Assembly: GCF_000761215.1 (NCBI RefSeq)
Contig: NZ_CP009438.1
Coordinates: 7,172,501-7,236,500, forward strand
Direction of reading: 5' to 3'
Length of the DNA stretch: 64,000 nucleotides
From: Streptomyces glaucescens
GTDB taxonomy: Bacteria > Actinomycetota > Actinomycetes > Streptomycetales > Streptomycetaceae
In this document: positions 17,268-25,047 of the stretch, in pieces
Numbering within the stretch: position 1 is the first letter of the stretch
How the letters are laid out: every line of letters starts with the position of its first letter
Notes under the pieces: generated by a model
What the model saw: the letters and a program-made list of their open reading frames with translations, nothing else
Database searches by the model: none
Told to the model about the DNA's origin: nothing
Position numbers and translations under genes: made by a program

Positions 17268-17424
17268 TCCTGTCGTCACGCCACGCAGCGTCCCCTGTTC
17301 GTACCGCCCGACTCCGCCTCGAAGTGAGGCCGGATGGTTCCGATGAGCTCGGGCACCTGCTTCGCCCTGTGATCTCCGCCCGGTCCTCGCACGATCACCC
17401 GCACCCGAGCCGGCCCTGCGCGGA

Positions 17425-18243
17425 TCAGGACAGCGGAGCGTACCCGTCGACCTCGCGCCAGAAGGCGTCCACCCGCGCGTTGAACAGGCCGGGGGACTCC
17501 TGGAACGGCTGGTGGGCCTCCTGCGCCAGCACCTCGAAGCGGGCGCCCGGGATGACGTCGGCCACGGCCCGTCCGAGCCGCACGGGTGTCGCCATGTCCA
17601 GTTCGCCGACCAGGACGAGGGTCGGTGCCGTGATGGCGGGCAGCCGGTCGAGCGTGTCGTGCCGCGTGAAGGTCTCCAGTTGTCGCTGGAAGGCCTCGGC
17701 GGACTGCGGGTACGGGAAGGCGAGCGTTTCGTCGATGATGTGCCGCACCATGCCGTTGGCGTGGGCGCGTGGCGTGTAGATCCACAGGAAGAACGCCTCG
17801 AGCATGGCACGTTCGTCGGGTGCGTGTGTCGCCAGCCAGTGCCAGAAGCGGGTCATGGAGGTGAAGTACGGCTCGGCCCGTGCCCAGGTGCTCGTGAGGA
17901 CGAGGCTGCGGACGACATCCGGGTGACGGAGGGCCAGCTCCTGTGCGATGGCGCTGCCACCTGAGAATCCCGCGACATGCGCCCTGCCGACGCCCAGCGC
18001 CCGGAGCGCTCCCGCGGCGTCATCGGCCATCATGCCCATGGACACGGGCCCCTCGGGCAACGCCGTGCGTCCGGACCCCCGGTTGTCGAAGGCGATGACC
18101 CGGTACCGGTCCGACAGCCCGTCGAGCTGCGCCTGCCATGCCTCAGCGGGGTCACTCAGCCCTGCGATCAGCAGGACGTCGGGACCCTCACCACGACTCT
18201 CGGCCCAGATCGTGGTCCCGTCGACCTCGACGTACTCACCCAT
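17425..18243 (-). CDS. Alpha/beta hydrolase
   Basis: 272-residue cytosolic alpha/beta hydrolase. The oxyanion-region IAGLSDPAEAW, the nucleophile elbow AGFSGGS (Ser94), the acid VLVGELDMATP and the base His in AQEAHQPFQES are all present, so it should be active. FDNRGSGRT is typical of the 3-oxoadipate-enol-lactonase-like subgroup, but the substrate cannot be inferred. ATG at 18243 follows GGAGGT. It is divergent from a PadR regulator 139 bp away, which may control it. Confidence 0.92.
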   Translation of the reverse strand: MGEYVEVDGTTIWAESRGEGPDVLLIAGLSDPAEAWQAQLDGLSDRYRVIAFDNRGSGRTALPEGPVSMGMMADDAAGALRALGVGRAHVAGFSGGSAIAQELALRHPDVVRSLVLTSTWARAEPYFTSMTRFWHWLATHAPDERAMLEAFFLWIYTPRAHANGMVRHIIDETLAFPYPQSAEAFQRQLETFTRHDTLDRLPAITAPTLVLVGELDMATPVRLGRAVADVIPGARFEVLAQEAHQPFQESPGLFNARVDAFWREVDGYAPLS

Positions 18244-18382
18244 GGAACACCTCCCACCTCATCGTCCACTCCGCCGGACCGCGACCCGATGCCGCCGCGC
18301 CGCAGGTGGTGGGCGGGGGCCCGCGGCCCCGCGGGCACGGGGCGGGGTAGCTTGTCAAAATTAACCAGAAGGGAGATGTCGC

Positions 18383-19021
18383 ATGTCAGCGATCCGGCTC
18401 CTGGTTCTCGGCGCGGTCCGCCAGCACGGACGGGCACACGGCTACCAGGTACGCAACGACCTGGAGTTCTGGGGCGCCCACGAATGGTCCAACGCCAAGC
18501 CGGGTTCGATCTACCACGCGCTCAAGCAGATGGCCAAGCAGGGCCTCCTCATCGCCCACGAGGTCGCGCCGAGCACGGCCGGCGGCCCGCCCCGAGTCGA
18601 GTACGAGATCAACGACAAGGGGACCGAGGAGTACTTCTCGCTGCTGCGCGAGGCGTTGAGATCGCACGAGCAGAAGTCCGACATGCTCTCGGCCGGGATC
18701 GGTTTCATGGTCGACCTGCCGCGGGCCGAGGCCATCGAGCTGCTCAGGGAGAGGATCGCGGGACTGGAGCGGTGGCGGTCCGCGGTGACCGAGTACTACC
18801 TGCCGGAGGAGGGCCCCGAACAACTCGGGCACATCGGCGAGATCATGAACATGTGGGTGCACTCGGCCGACCGCGGCGCGGAATGGACGCGCGGTCTGAT
18901 CGGGCGGATCGAAGGCGGTGCGTACACGTTCGCCGGGGAGGGCGAGCCCTTCGTGGGCGTCCTGGCGGAAGGCCGGCCGAACCCGTTCGCCACGGGACCG
19001 CACCCGGAGGACGACGGCTAG
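18383..19021 (+). CDS. PadR-family transcriptional regulator
   Basis: 212 residues. The N-terminal winged helix is clear: LLVLGAVRQHGRAHGYQVRN, then SIYHALKQMAKQGLL and a wing with RVEYEINDKG, followed by a helical dimerisation domain (residues ~95-190), as in PadR subfamily s2. Repression of the divergent hydrolase is likely; an A+T-rich patch at 18353-18364 between the two genes may be the operator. AAGGGAG precedes the ATG. The TAG stop codon is the first three bases of the adjacent MITE. Confidence 0.92.
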   Translation: MSAIRLLVLGAVRQHGRAHGYQVRNDLEFWGAHEWSNAKPGSIYHALKQMAKQGLLIAHEVAPSTAGGPPRVEYEINDKGTEEYFSLLREALRSHEQKSDMLSAGIGFMVDLPRAEAIELLRERIAGLERWRSAVTEYYLPEEGPEQLGHIGEIMNMWVHSADRGAEWTRGLIGRIEGGAYTFAGEGEPFVGVLAEGRPNPFATGPHPEDDG

Positions 19022-19205
19022 GGCCTTTCGTTTGGATCAGCCCGGCTTGAGGTCCGGAGCCTCTCGACCGACCCGAGCGGGGTCTGGTGCGTGCAGCTGC
19101 AAGGCGGAGGAGGGAGCCGACGCGGAGCGTCGGCGACCGACGACAACGCCGCAGATGCGCGTGCCAGGCCCCGCGACGCCGGGGTGATCCAAACGACAGG
19201 CTCTA
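19019..19205. mobile_element. MITE, full-length copy (187 bp)
   Basis: Terminal inverted repeats GGGCCTTTCGTTTGGATCA (from 19021) and TGATCCAAACGACAGGCTC (19185-19203) match with two differences over 21 bp when the flanking TA is included; TA occurs at both ends, inside CTAG, consistent with IS630/Tc1-type target-site use. No coding capacity. The left end provides the stop codon of the PadR gene. A shortened relative lies at 15102. Confidence 0.8.
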
Positions 19206-19391
19206 GGTCCGCCACGGTGCGGCTGCCCGATTGCGGGCGGTTCCGCGGCCGCGACGGCCGCCCGGGGGTTCTCCCCACCCCGTACGGACCTGCCGGCCGG
19301 ACCTCGGACAGGCCCACTGGCCGGATGGATCGGTTCCCCTCGGTCGCGGAGGCTGAAGCACGTCACACCCGCGCGTCCGATCGGAGAACCA

Positions 19392-20216
19392 GTGTTCAGC
19401 CTGAAGTCCTCGCGCCGCACGGCGGTGCGCACCGCCGCGACGGTCCTGGCGGGCGCGGCGTGCGCCGCCATGACGACCGGCAGCGCCGAAGCCATCGTCA
19501 ACGGGGCGGATTCCACGCAGCCTTACCCGTTCATGGTGTCGGTCCCGGTGACGGGTGCGGACGACCCCGCCTTCAAGGGGGTCTGCGGGGGATCGTTGAT
19601 CGACCCGGAGTGGGTGCTCACAGCCGCCCACTGCGTGGACCCGAAGCTCGTCACCCTGGACGGCACCGTCCGGGTCGGCAGCGAGTGGAGGACGTCCGGG
19701 GGCACGGTCAGGTCCGTCGCGAAGACGGTCTCCCACCCGGGCTACCGGAACGGCGGGGGCACCGACCCCAACCTCCACGACGTCGCACTGATCCGCCTGA
19801 CCCGCCCGGTCGCCGAGGAGCCCGTCCGCATCGCCGGCAAGCCGGGGCGGCCCGGCACCCCGACCCGCATCCTGGGCTTCGGCACCGTCACCGACGTACC
19901 CGACCCCGCCCGATGGGTCTTCCCCGACCGGCTCCAGGAACTCGCCACGCGCAGGGGAGCGGTCTCCGAGTGCGCGCCGGGTTACGCGGACGGCACCCGC
20001 TTGTGCACGATCAGCCGGGTGCCCGAGGCCATGGCGTGCAACGGCGACTCGGGCGGCCCCCAGCTCCAGCGGGAGGGGAAGGGGCGCTGGGAACTCGTCG
20101 GCGTCACCTCGGGCCCCGGAGCCCCGGGGGTGCGCTGCGGCGAGGGCCCGGGGCTCTACACCAGCGCGCCCGCCCACGCGGGCTGGATCCGTGCGGTGAC
20201 GGGCCGCAACGGCTGA
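19392..20216 (+). CDS. Secreted trypsin-like serine protease (S1)
   Basis: 274 residues. A Sec signal peptide (two Arg, Ala-rich core, cleavage after SAEA) is followed directly by IVNG, the N-terminus that mature trypsins need, so no separate propeptide seems to exist. Catalytic triad: His80 (TAAHC), Asp130 (HDVALIRL) and Ser220 (NGDSGGP). Cys residues pair as in chymotrypsin folds. GTG start at 19392 follows GGAG at 6 nt. Role: extracellular proteolysis. Confidence 0.93.
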   Translation: MFSLKSSRRTAVRTAATVLAGAACAAMTTGSAEAIVNGADSTQPYPFMVSVPVTGADDPAFKGVCGGSLIDPEWVLTAAHCVDPKLVTLDGTVRVGSEWRTSGGTVRSVAKTVSHPGYRNGGGTDPNLHDVALIRLTRPVAEEPVRIAGKPGRPGTPTRILGFGTVTDVPDPARWVFPDRLQELATRRGAVSECAPGYADGTRLCTISRVPEAMACNGDSGGPQLQREGKGRWELVGVTSGPGAPGVRCGEGPGLYTSAPAHAGWIRAVTGRNG

Positions 20217-20784
20217 TCCGGCCGCCGGCGCGATGCCCCCGCGGCTCCCTGCGCCCGTCCACCGGCATCAAGGTGAGGGCGTCGCTGCGGTCCGCGACGC
20301 CGCAGGCGCACCGGCTGGTCCCCGACCGGCTCGGAGCGAACGGCGTGCTGGTCACGTGGCCCCTCTCGGACACGGAGACACGGTGTCGTGACATCCGTCA
20401 CATGGGCAGAGGGTAATCGCCCCGTCGGATAGTAGATGCCGTCCTCGTGAAATATGGGACTTGTCCGACTTGATGCCGGCGTGATCCGTGCCCGGACGGG
20501 CCGGCGCGGCGTCCGCCCGGAATCCGTGCCGGGTGTCCCGCGAGCGCCGCTTTCTGATGAGGCGTCGGGAAGTCGTCAGCGGCGAGGGCGCCGCGCCAGC
20601 ACACGGCCACGCGCCTGGCAAGGGTGTCATGCGCTACTAGGCGAGGTAGTACGTCGGCTCTTTGCCCTGCTCGCACAGCCCTCCTAAGAATGACGACCCG
20701 CAGGACGTCTCCGCAGTTCAGAGCGGAGTCCGCGCAGAGCAGGCCACACCAGGGGCGCTCCGCGAAATCCGAGTGAGGTGTCGC
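20217..20784. other. Intergenic region upstream of the CAP-domain gene
   Basis: About 570 bp. It includes an A+T-rich patch near 20445-20465 and another near 20630-20700, the likely promoter zone for the gene at 20785. I looked for a ydaO-type c-di-AMP riboswitch, often seen before actinobacterial cell-wall genes, and did not find its motifs. No coding frame is supported. Confidence 0.4.
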
Positions 20785-21615
20785 ATGGGGAAGCATCGCA
20801 AGAAGAGGTACAACCGCCGAATAGTGATCGCCGCCGTCGCCGTCAGCGCTGTGGCCGTTCCCTCGGTGGCCGTGGCCTGCGGTGACTGGCAGAACGGCGA
20901 AGCCGGCCAGTTCCGCGGCGCGGGGAAGACGGCGGGGGAGGGACGCTGGAGCGACGTCCAGGACGCCCGCTGGAAGGACGCGGACCGGCACGGCCGCTGG
21001 AAGGGGGATCACCAGGAGAGTGAGCCCACCGCGGCCCCCTCGCGGACCGCGCCTCCGTCCACGAGCGCACCGAAGCCCGCGGCCCCGAAGCCCGCGGCGC
21101 CGAAGTCCACGGCCCCGAAGTCCACGGCCCCCGTCCCCCCGGGTACTCCCGCACCCGCCGCGACCCCGAGCGCACCGAAGCCCGCCGCCCCGGCGACCCC
21201 GTCCTCTCCCGCCACCCCGCAGGCCACCCCCACGGCGTCCGGGGCCGCCGCCCGTATCGTGGAACTCGTCAACGCGGAGCGCGGCAGGGCCGGTTGCTCG
21301 CCGGTGAAGCCGAACGCGACCTTGACCAAGGCCGCGCAGGCCCACAGCGCCGACATGGCGGCCCACCGGAACATGTCGCACACCGGTTCCGACGGGTCGT
21401 CGCCCGGCGACCGGATCACACGCGCGGGGTACGACTGGCGCACCTACGGTGAGAACGTCGCCTACGGCTACTCCACTCCGGAGCAGGTCATGGCGGGCTG
21501 GATGTCCAGTCCCGGCCACAAGGCCAACATCCTGAACTGCGCGTTCCAGGAGATCGGCGTCGGCCTCGCCCAGCCCGGCAACTACTGGACCCAGGACTTC
21601 GGAACCGCCCGCTGA
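20785..21615 (+). CDS. Secreted CAP-domain (SCP-like) protein
   Basis: 276 residues. Signal peptide with Lys/Arg-rich start (MGKHRKKRYNRR) and Ala/Val core ending near residue 32; then a ~55-residue polar region; then a Pro-Ala-Lys linker (about 85-150) built on direct repeats such as PKPAA and PKSTA, seen also as 15-bp DNA repeats at about 21070-21135; then the CAP domain (about 155-276) with AARIVELVNAERGRAGC, MSHTGSDG, YGENVAYGYS and MSSPGHKANILN, all standard CAP signatures. Exported or wall-attached; exact role of bacterial CAP proteins is unclear. Confidence 0.93.
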   Translation: MGKHRKKRYNRRIVIAAVAVSAVAVPSVAVACGDWQNGEAGQFRGAGKTAGEGRWSDVQDARWKDADRHGRWKGDHQESEPTAAPSRTAPPSTSAPKPAAPKPAAPKSTAPKSTAPVPPGTPAPAATPSAPKPAAPATPSSPATPQATPTASGAAARIVELVNAERGRAGCSPVKPNATLTKAAQAHSADMAAHRNMSHTGSDGSSPGDRITRAGYDWRTYGENVAYGYSTPEQVMAGWMSSPGHKANILNCAFQEIGVGLAQPGNYWTQDFGTAR

Positions 21616-21658
21616 GCCACGACCGGCAGCGGGTCCGCCGTCGAACGGGATGCGGTGG

Positions 21659-21691
21659 CCGACAGGACGTGCCCCCCCGCGGGCCTGTCGG
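21659..21691 (+). terminator. Terminator-like hairpin after the CAP gene
   Basis: CCGACAGG (21659-21666) pairs with CCTGTCGG (21684-21691) around a 17-nt G+C-rich loop, 44 bp beyond the stop codon. Confidence 0.45.
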
Positions 21692-21904
21692 TCACGCGCC
21701 GGACCGCACGCGGGCCGTCGGTGGACGTGACGGGCCAGGCGCGCCGCGGCCGGCACGATCGGCGGGCCGAGCGGTGGTACCGGCATCACGCCGGGACCAC
21801 CGCCCCTGGTCGGGCTCCCCGCCCTTGTGCCATCCGGGGGGCGGGTGGACCCCAGGCGGGGAAGTCCCGTCCCAAGCCCTCCGGTCAGGCTGCGTGCCCG
21901 CCGG

Positions 21905-22735
21905 TCAGCCGATGATGGCGACCGGGGCGTCCCAGGCGTTGCGGTCGACGTTGATGGTGTGACCGCCGCGGGTCTCCTTGCTGTTGGCCTTGTACTGGTG
22001 GCCGCGGCTGTGGTCGGTGTACAGCTTCGGGTTCCAGGGCCAGTCCTTGGTGGTGGTCTGCTGACCGTTCCACAGGGCGTACCAGAGGTTGCCCGGCAGG
22101 TCCGTGCGGTCCTTGGCGGTGGCGATCGCCGCGGCGCTGGAGCTGCTGAAGCCGTAGAGGCCGGCCCGGTAGGTCTTGGCGCGCAGCGTCTTCGTGAAGG
22201 AGCGCACGTAGGTGAGGGTGGCCTCGTTGCACGCCTTGTCGGTGATGTCGTACGACTCCATGTTGAGGTAGACGGGGCTGCCGGCCTTCATGCCGAGCGC
22301 CGAGGCCTTGGCGATCGCGTCCTTGGCGTTGCTCGCCCCCACCGAGGCCGCGGTGGCCGCGGTGAACCTCTCCTTGTTCCTGCTCTTCTGGCAGGGCGGC
22401 TGGGCACCGACGTACAGGGGGATGACCCGCCAGCCGAGCGTGTCGACGGACTTCACCCAGGACTTGGTCAGGTTGGGCTGGGCGCAACCGCGGTTCTTGC
22501 CACCGATGTAGACCGCGACGCCGCCGTAGTAGGCGTCCTTCTTCCATGCCTTCATCGCGGCGAGCGACGGCGCCGTGCAGGCGTCGAACGCCCGGCCCGT
22601 GTAGGTCTTCTGCGCCGGCCACGTCGAGGCGGCCATCGAGGTCTGGGCGGCGATCCCGCCCCCGGCCACGACGACGGCTCCCGTCGCCGCCAAGGCGATG
22701 TACCGGCTCTTCCTGGACAACCTGTGCTTCGGCAT
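21905..22735 (-). CDS. Secreted DUF1906 (glycoside-hydrolase-like) protein
   Basis: 276 residues with a Sec signal peptide (MPKHRLSRKSRYIALAATG, cleavage near residue 36) and one DUF1906 domain, a TIM-barrel fold related to GH25 lysozymes and to Rv2525c. Recognisable parts: GRAFDACTAPSLAAMKAW at the mature N-terminus, YIGGKNRGC, VIPLYVGAQPPC, GSPVYLNMESYDI and the C-terminal WDAPVAI. Expected to act on or bind cell-wall glycans outside the cell; activity of the family is uncertain. Start ATG 22735; MGWG at 22747 is an alternative. Confidence 0.9.
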   Translation of the reverse strand: MPKHRLSRKSRYIALAATGAVVVAGGGIAAQTSMAASTWPAQKTYTGRAFDACTAPSLAAMKAWKKDAYYGGVAVYIGGKNRGCAQPNLTKSWVKSVDTLGWRVIPLYVGAQPPCQKSRNKERFTAATAASVGASNAKDAIAKASALGMKAGSPVYLNMESYDITDKACNEATLTYVRSFTKTLRAKTYRAGLYGFSSSSAAAIATAKDRTDLPGNLWYALWNGQQTTTKDWPWNPKLYTDHSRGHQYKANSKETRGGHTINVDRNAWDAPVAIIG

Positions 22736-23083
22736 TCCCCACCCCATACGACGCGACGAACCTGGCTCCGGTACTCCGGGTACCGCGGTACGCCGGAGCG
22801 GGAGCGCAATCACTTCCGGGCCAAGTCTCGCAGGTCGCACCAGCGGTCGTTCCACCAGCCGGCGTCCGATGCCGGCGCGACCCGGTCCGGTCGTGCTCGG
22901 CAGGACGAGGGGGAGGGGGACGGGTGAGAGGGGGCGCGCGGACATGCGCGCTGTACCACCGGCCGCAGGGGTGGTTCCGGCGTCCCCATACGGGTGGCGT
23001 GGCGGGTGCCGGACACGCGTGCGGGAACAACCGATGGGTCGCCGTGGTGGTCGCGGCCTGTGCCGGAGGGGTGTCGAGATCTC
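22736..23083. other. Divergent promoter region
   Basis: About 350 bp between the DUF1906 and SGNH-hydrolase genes. A cluster of three GGTAC words sits at about 22770-22797 and could be an operator. No gene supported. Confidence 0.35.
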
Positions 23084-24157
23084 GTGTGTTCCAAGACGGT
23101 GGGGCTGGCGCTGGGTTCCGCGGCCGTGGTGTCGGTGGTGGCGGTCGGGACGGGTGGCAGCGCCGCCGCCGACGTGGACGGGGTCCCGGTGCCCGCCCCA
23201 CGGCTGAGCATGGTCAACCTCGGCGACTCGTACTCGGCGGGCTACACCCGCCTGGCCGGTGCTCCGGCGGAACCGGACGAGCCCGGCAAGTCGGGATGCG
23301 AGCGGACGCTGGGAAGCTATCCGTACGTGCTGAAGGACGAGCTGGCCGGCCGGCTCGGCCGTACCGTGAACGTCACATGCGGGGGAGCCGACACCGACGA
23401 CGTCCTGGTCACCCCGCAGAGCCCGGCCGGGCACGCTTCGCTGGACCGGACGGGGCTGCTCCAGGCCGATCCGCTGGCCCCGTTCCCGGCGCGTCCACCG
23501 CAGATCGAGGCGGTGTCCCCCGATGCCGACGTCATCACCATCGGCGTCGGCGGCAACGACTACTTCAGCCGTCTGGTGGCCGCCTGCCTCGAGGCCGGCG
23601 CCGTCGGCGACGACCCCGATCAGTGCCAGGACAACCTCAAGGCCGGCGAGTACACCGGTATCGGCCTGCCTGCCGACGACCCGCTCCTCGAACGGCCGAA
23701 GCACGCACTGGCCGGCAAGTACCGGACAATGCTCGACGAACTCGCGGCCAGGGCGCCGCACGCCCGCGTCTACGTGGTCGGCTACCCGTCCGTGTTTCCC
23801 GCGGACACCGGCACCTGCGCCCGCAACTCCCAGGAGCTGTTCACCCTCAACAGGGGAGACATCACCTGGCTCCGTCAGCTCCTCGACGGCATCAACGCGG
23901 CCATCGCCTCCACGACGGCCGGTGCGGCCGGGCGGGGCGTGCCCGCGGAGTTCGTCGACACCCACCGTGCCACCGTCGGCAGGGACGCCTGCGCTCCGCG
24001 CGGGACCAAGTGGGTGGAGGGCTGCACCGAGAGGATCGGCACGCCTGGCGTCGGGGGGTGGGGAGAGCCGGCCCTGATCCACCCCAACCACCGCTACCAC
24101 CAGTACGTCGCGGGACAACTCGCCCAGCGCATCAGGCACGACTTCGAACGACGGTGA
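23084..24157 (+). CDS. Secreted SGNH/GDSL hydrolase
   Basis: 357 residues. N-terminal signal peptide (KTVGLALGSAAVVSVVAVGT, cleavage after SAAA). SGNH blocks: NLGDSYSAG (nucleophile Ser, block I), TCGGADTDDV (Gly, block II), GVGGNDYF (Asn, block III) and HPNHRYHQY (His, block V). Several Cys residues suggest three disulphides as in Streptomyces lipases/esterases of this family. GTG at 23084 is chosen because it opens the signal peptide and follows GGAGGGG; the open frame extends further upstream. Extracellular lipase/esterase. Confidence 0.9.
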   Translation: MCSKTVGLALGSAAVVSVVAVGTGGSAAADVDGVPVPAPRLSMVNLGDSYSAGYTRLAGAPAEPDEPGKSGCERTLGSYPYVLKDELAGRLGRTVNVTCGGADTDDVLVTPQSPAGHASLDRTGLLQADPLAPFPARPPQIEAVSPDADVITIGVGGNDYFSRLVAACLEAGAVGDDPDQCQDNLKAGEYTGIGLPADDPLLERPKHALAGKYRTMLDELAARAPHARVYVVGYPSVFPADTGTCARNSQELFTLNRGDITWLRQLLDGINAAIASTTAGAAGRGVPAEFVDTHRATVGRDACAPRGTKWVEGCTERIGTPGVGGWGEPALIHPNHRYHQYVAGQLAQRIRHDFERR

Positions 24158-24159
24158 TC

Positions 24160-24191
24160 CGTCGAGTCGTCGAGTCGTCGAGTTGTCGAAC
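24160..24191. repeat. 8-bp tandem repeat
   Basis: CGTCGAGT occurs three times in a row (24160-24183), followed by a degenerate fourth copy, directly after the SGNH hydrolase stop codon. Confidence 0.8.
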
Positions 24192-24297
24192 CCCCAGGGC
24201 CGCAGGGTCCCAGCGTCCGTGATGCGCCCGCAGGGGTCTTGACGTACGGCCCCCTGGGTACGCGAGGAGACCACAGGGCCTGGGAAAGGGGCTGCGG

Positions 24298-24972
24298 ATG
24301 TCGGTCGACCTCGTCGGCTTCCTCGGTGTCGTACTGGTGGCCTACGTGGTCCCGGGCCCGGACTTCCTGGTGGTGGTCAGATCGGCGACCGAACACTCCG
24401 CGAAGGGACGGGCCGCGGCACTGGGCGCCCAGACCGGGCTGTGCGTCCACATGGTCGCCGCCGTCGCCGGGCTGTCACTGATCGCCACCCGCTCCCCGGT
24501 CGTCTACGAGGCCATCAAGCTGCTGGGCGCTGCCTACCTCGTCCACATGGGGATCCGGGCGATCCTGTCCGCCCGCCGCGCCGCCCGGCAGCGGCGCGCC
24601 CAGCGAGGCGTGAGCGGCGCTCCGGAGGACGCCGCCGCGCCGTGGGGCCCGGCGGGGGACGGTACCGCGCACGGGCGGTGGCGCTCCGGCTTCACCCAGG
24701 GTTTCCTCACCAACGTGCTCAATCCCAAGGCGGCGTTGTTCTTCCTCAGCGTGCTGCCGCAGTTCGTCCACGGCGGCGGCTCCGTCACCCGGCAGATCCT
24801 GTTCCTCGGCACCCTGGACATCCTGATCGGCGTCGTCTACTGGTTCGCCCTCGTCGCCGTGGCCGCACAGTTGCGTGTGCTCCTCTCCCGGCCGAGGATC
24901 CGCCACCGCTGGGAGCTGACGACCGGCTGGCTGTTCATCGCCATCGGCGTGGGTGTCGCGGCGGCTGCGTGA
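24298..24972 (+). CDS. LysE/RhtB-family exporter
   Basis: 224-residue membrane protein. The N-terminal VPGPDFLVVVRSATEHSAKG is the LysE/RhtB PGP signature, and FLTNVLNPKAALFFLSVLPQ is the conserved NPK block of the second half. An insertion of polar residues (about 100-130) separates the halves. Six membrane segments predicted. AAAGGGG precedes the ATG. Exports amino acids, homoserine lactones or similar compounds. Not a close copy of the LysE protein at 3376. Confidence 0.92.
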   Translation: MSVDLVGFLGVVLVAYVVPGPDFLVVVRSATEHSAKGRAAALGAQTGLCVHMVAAVAGLSLIATRSPVVYEAIKLLGAAYLVHMGIRAILSARRAARQRRAQRGVSGAPEDAAAPWGPAGDGTAHGRWRSGFTQGFLTNVLNPKAALFFLSVLPQFVHGGGSVTRQILFLGTLDILIGVVYWFALVAVAAQLRVLLSRPRIRHRWELTTGWLFIAIGVGVAAAA

Positions 24973-25047
24973 ACCGCAGGCCGTGCAGGCTTCGAGGCCC
25001 CTCCTCCGCCGCACCGTGACGGACCGGCACCCGTGGCCGGGCCCGGT

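Noticed and set aside
20217..20784. c-di-AMP (ydaO) riboswitch before the CAP gene or the CHAP gene
   Set aside because: The conserved ydaO sequence blocks were not found in either leader.
21905..24274. A 789-codon minus-strand frame covering the SGNH hydrolase and continuing into the DUF1906 protein
   Set aside because: Only the last 276 codons (signal peptide onwards) are protein-like; the rest is antisense to a good gene on the other strand.
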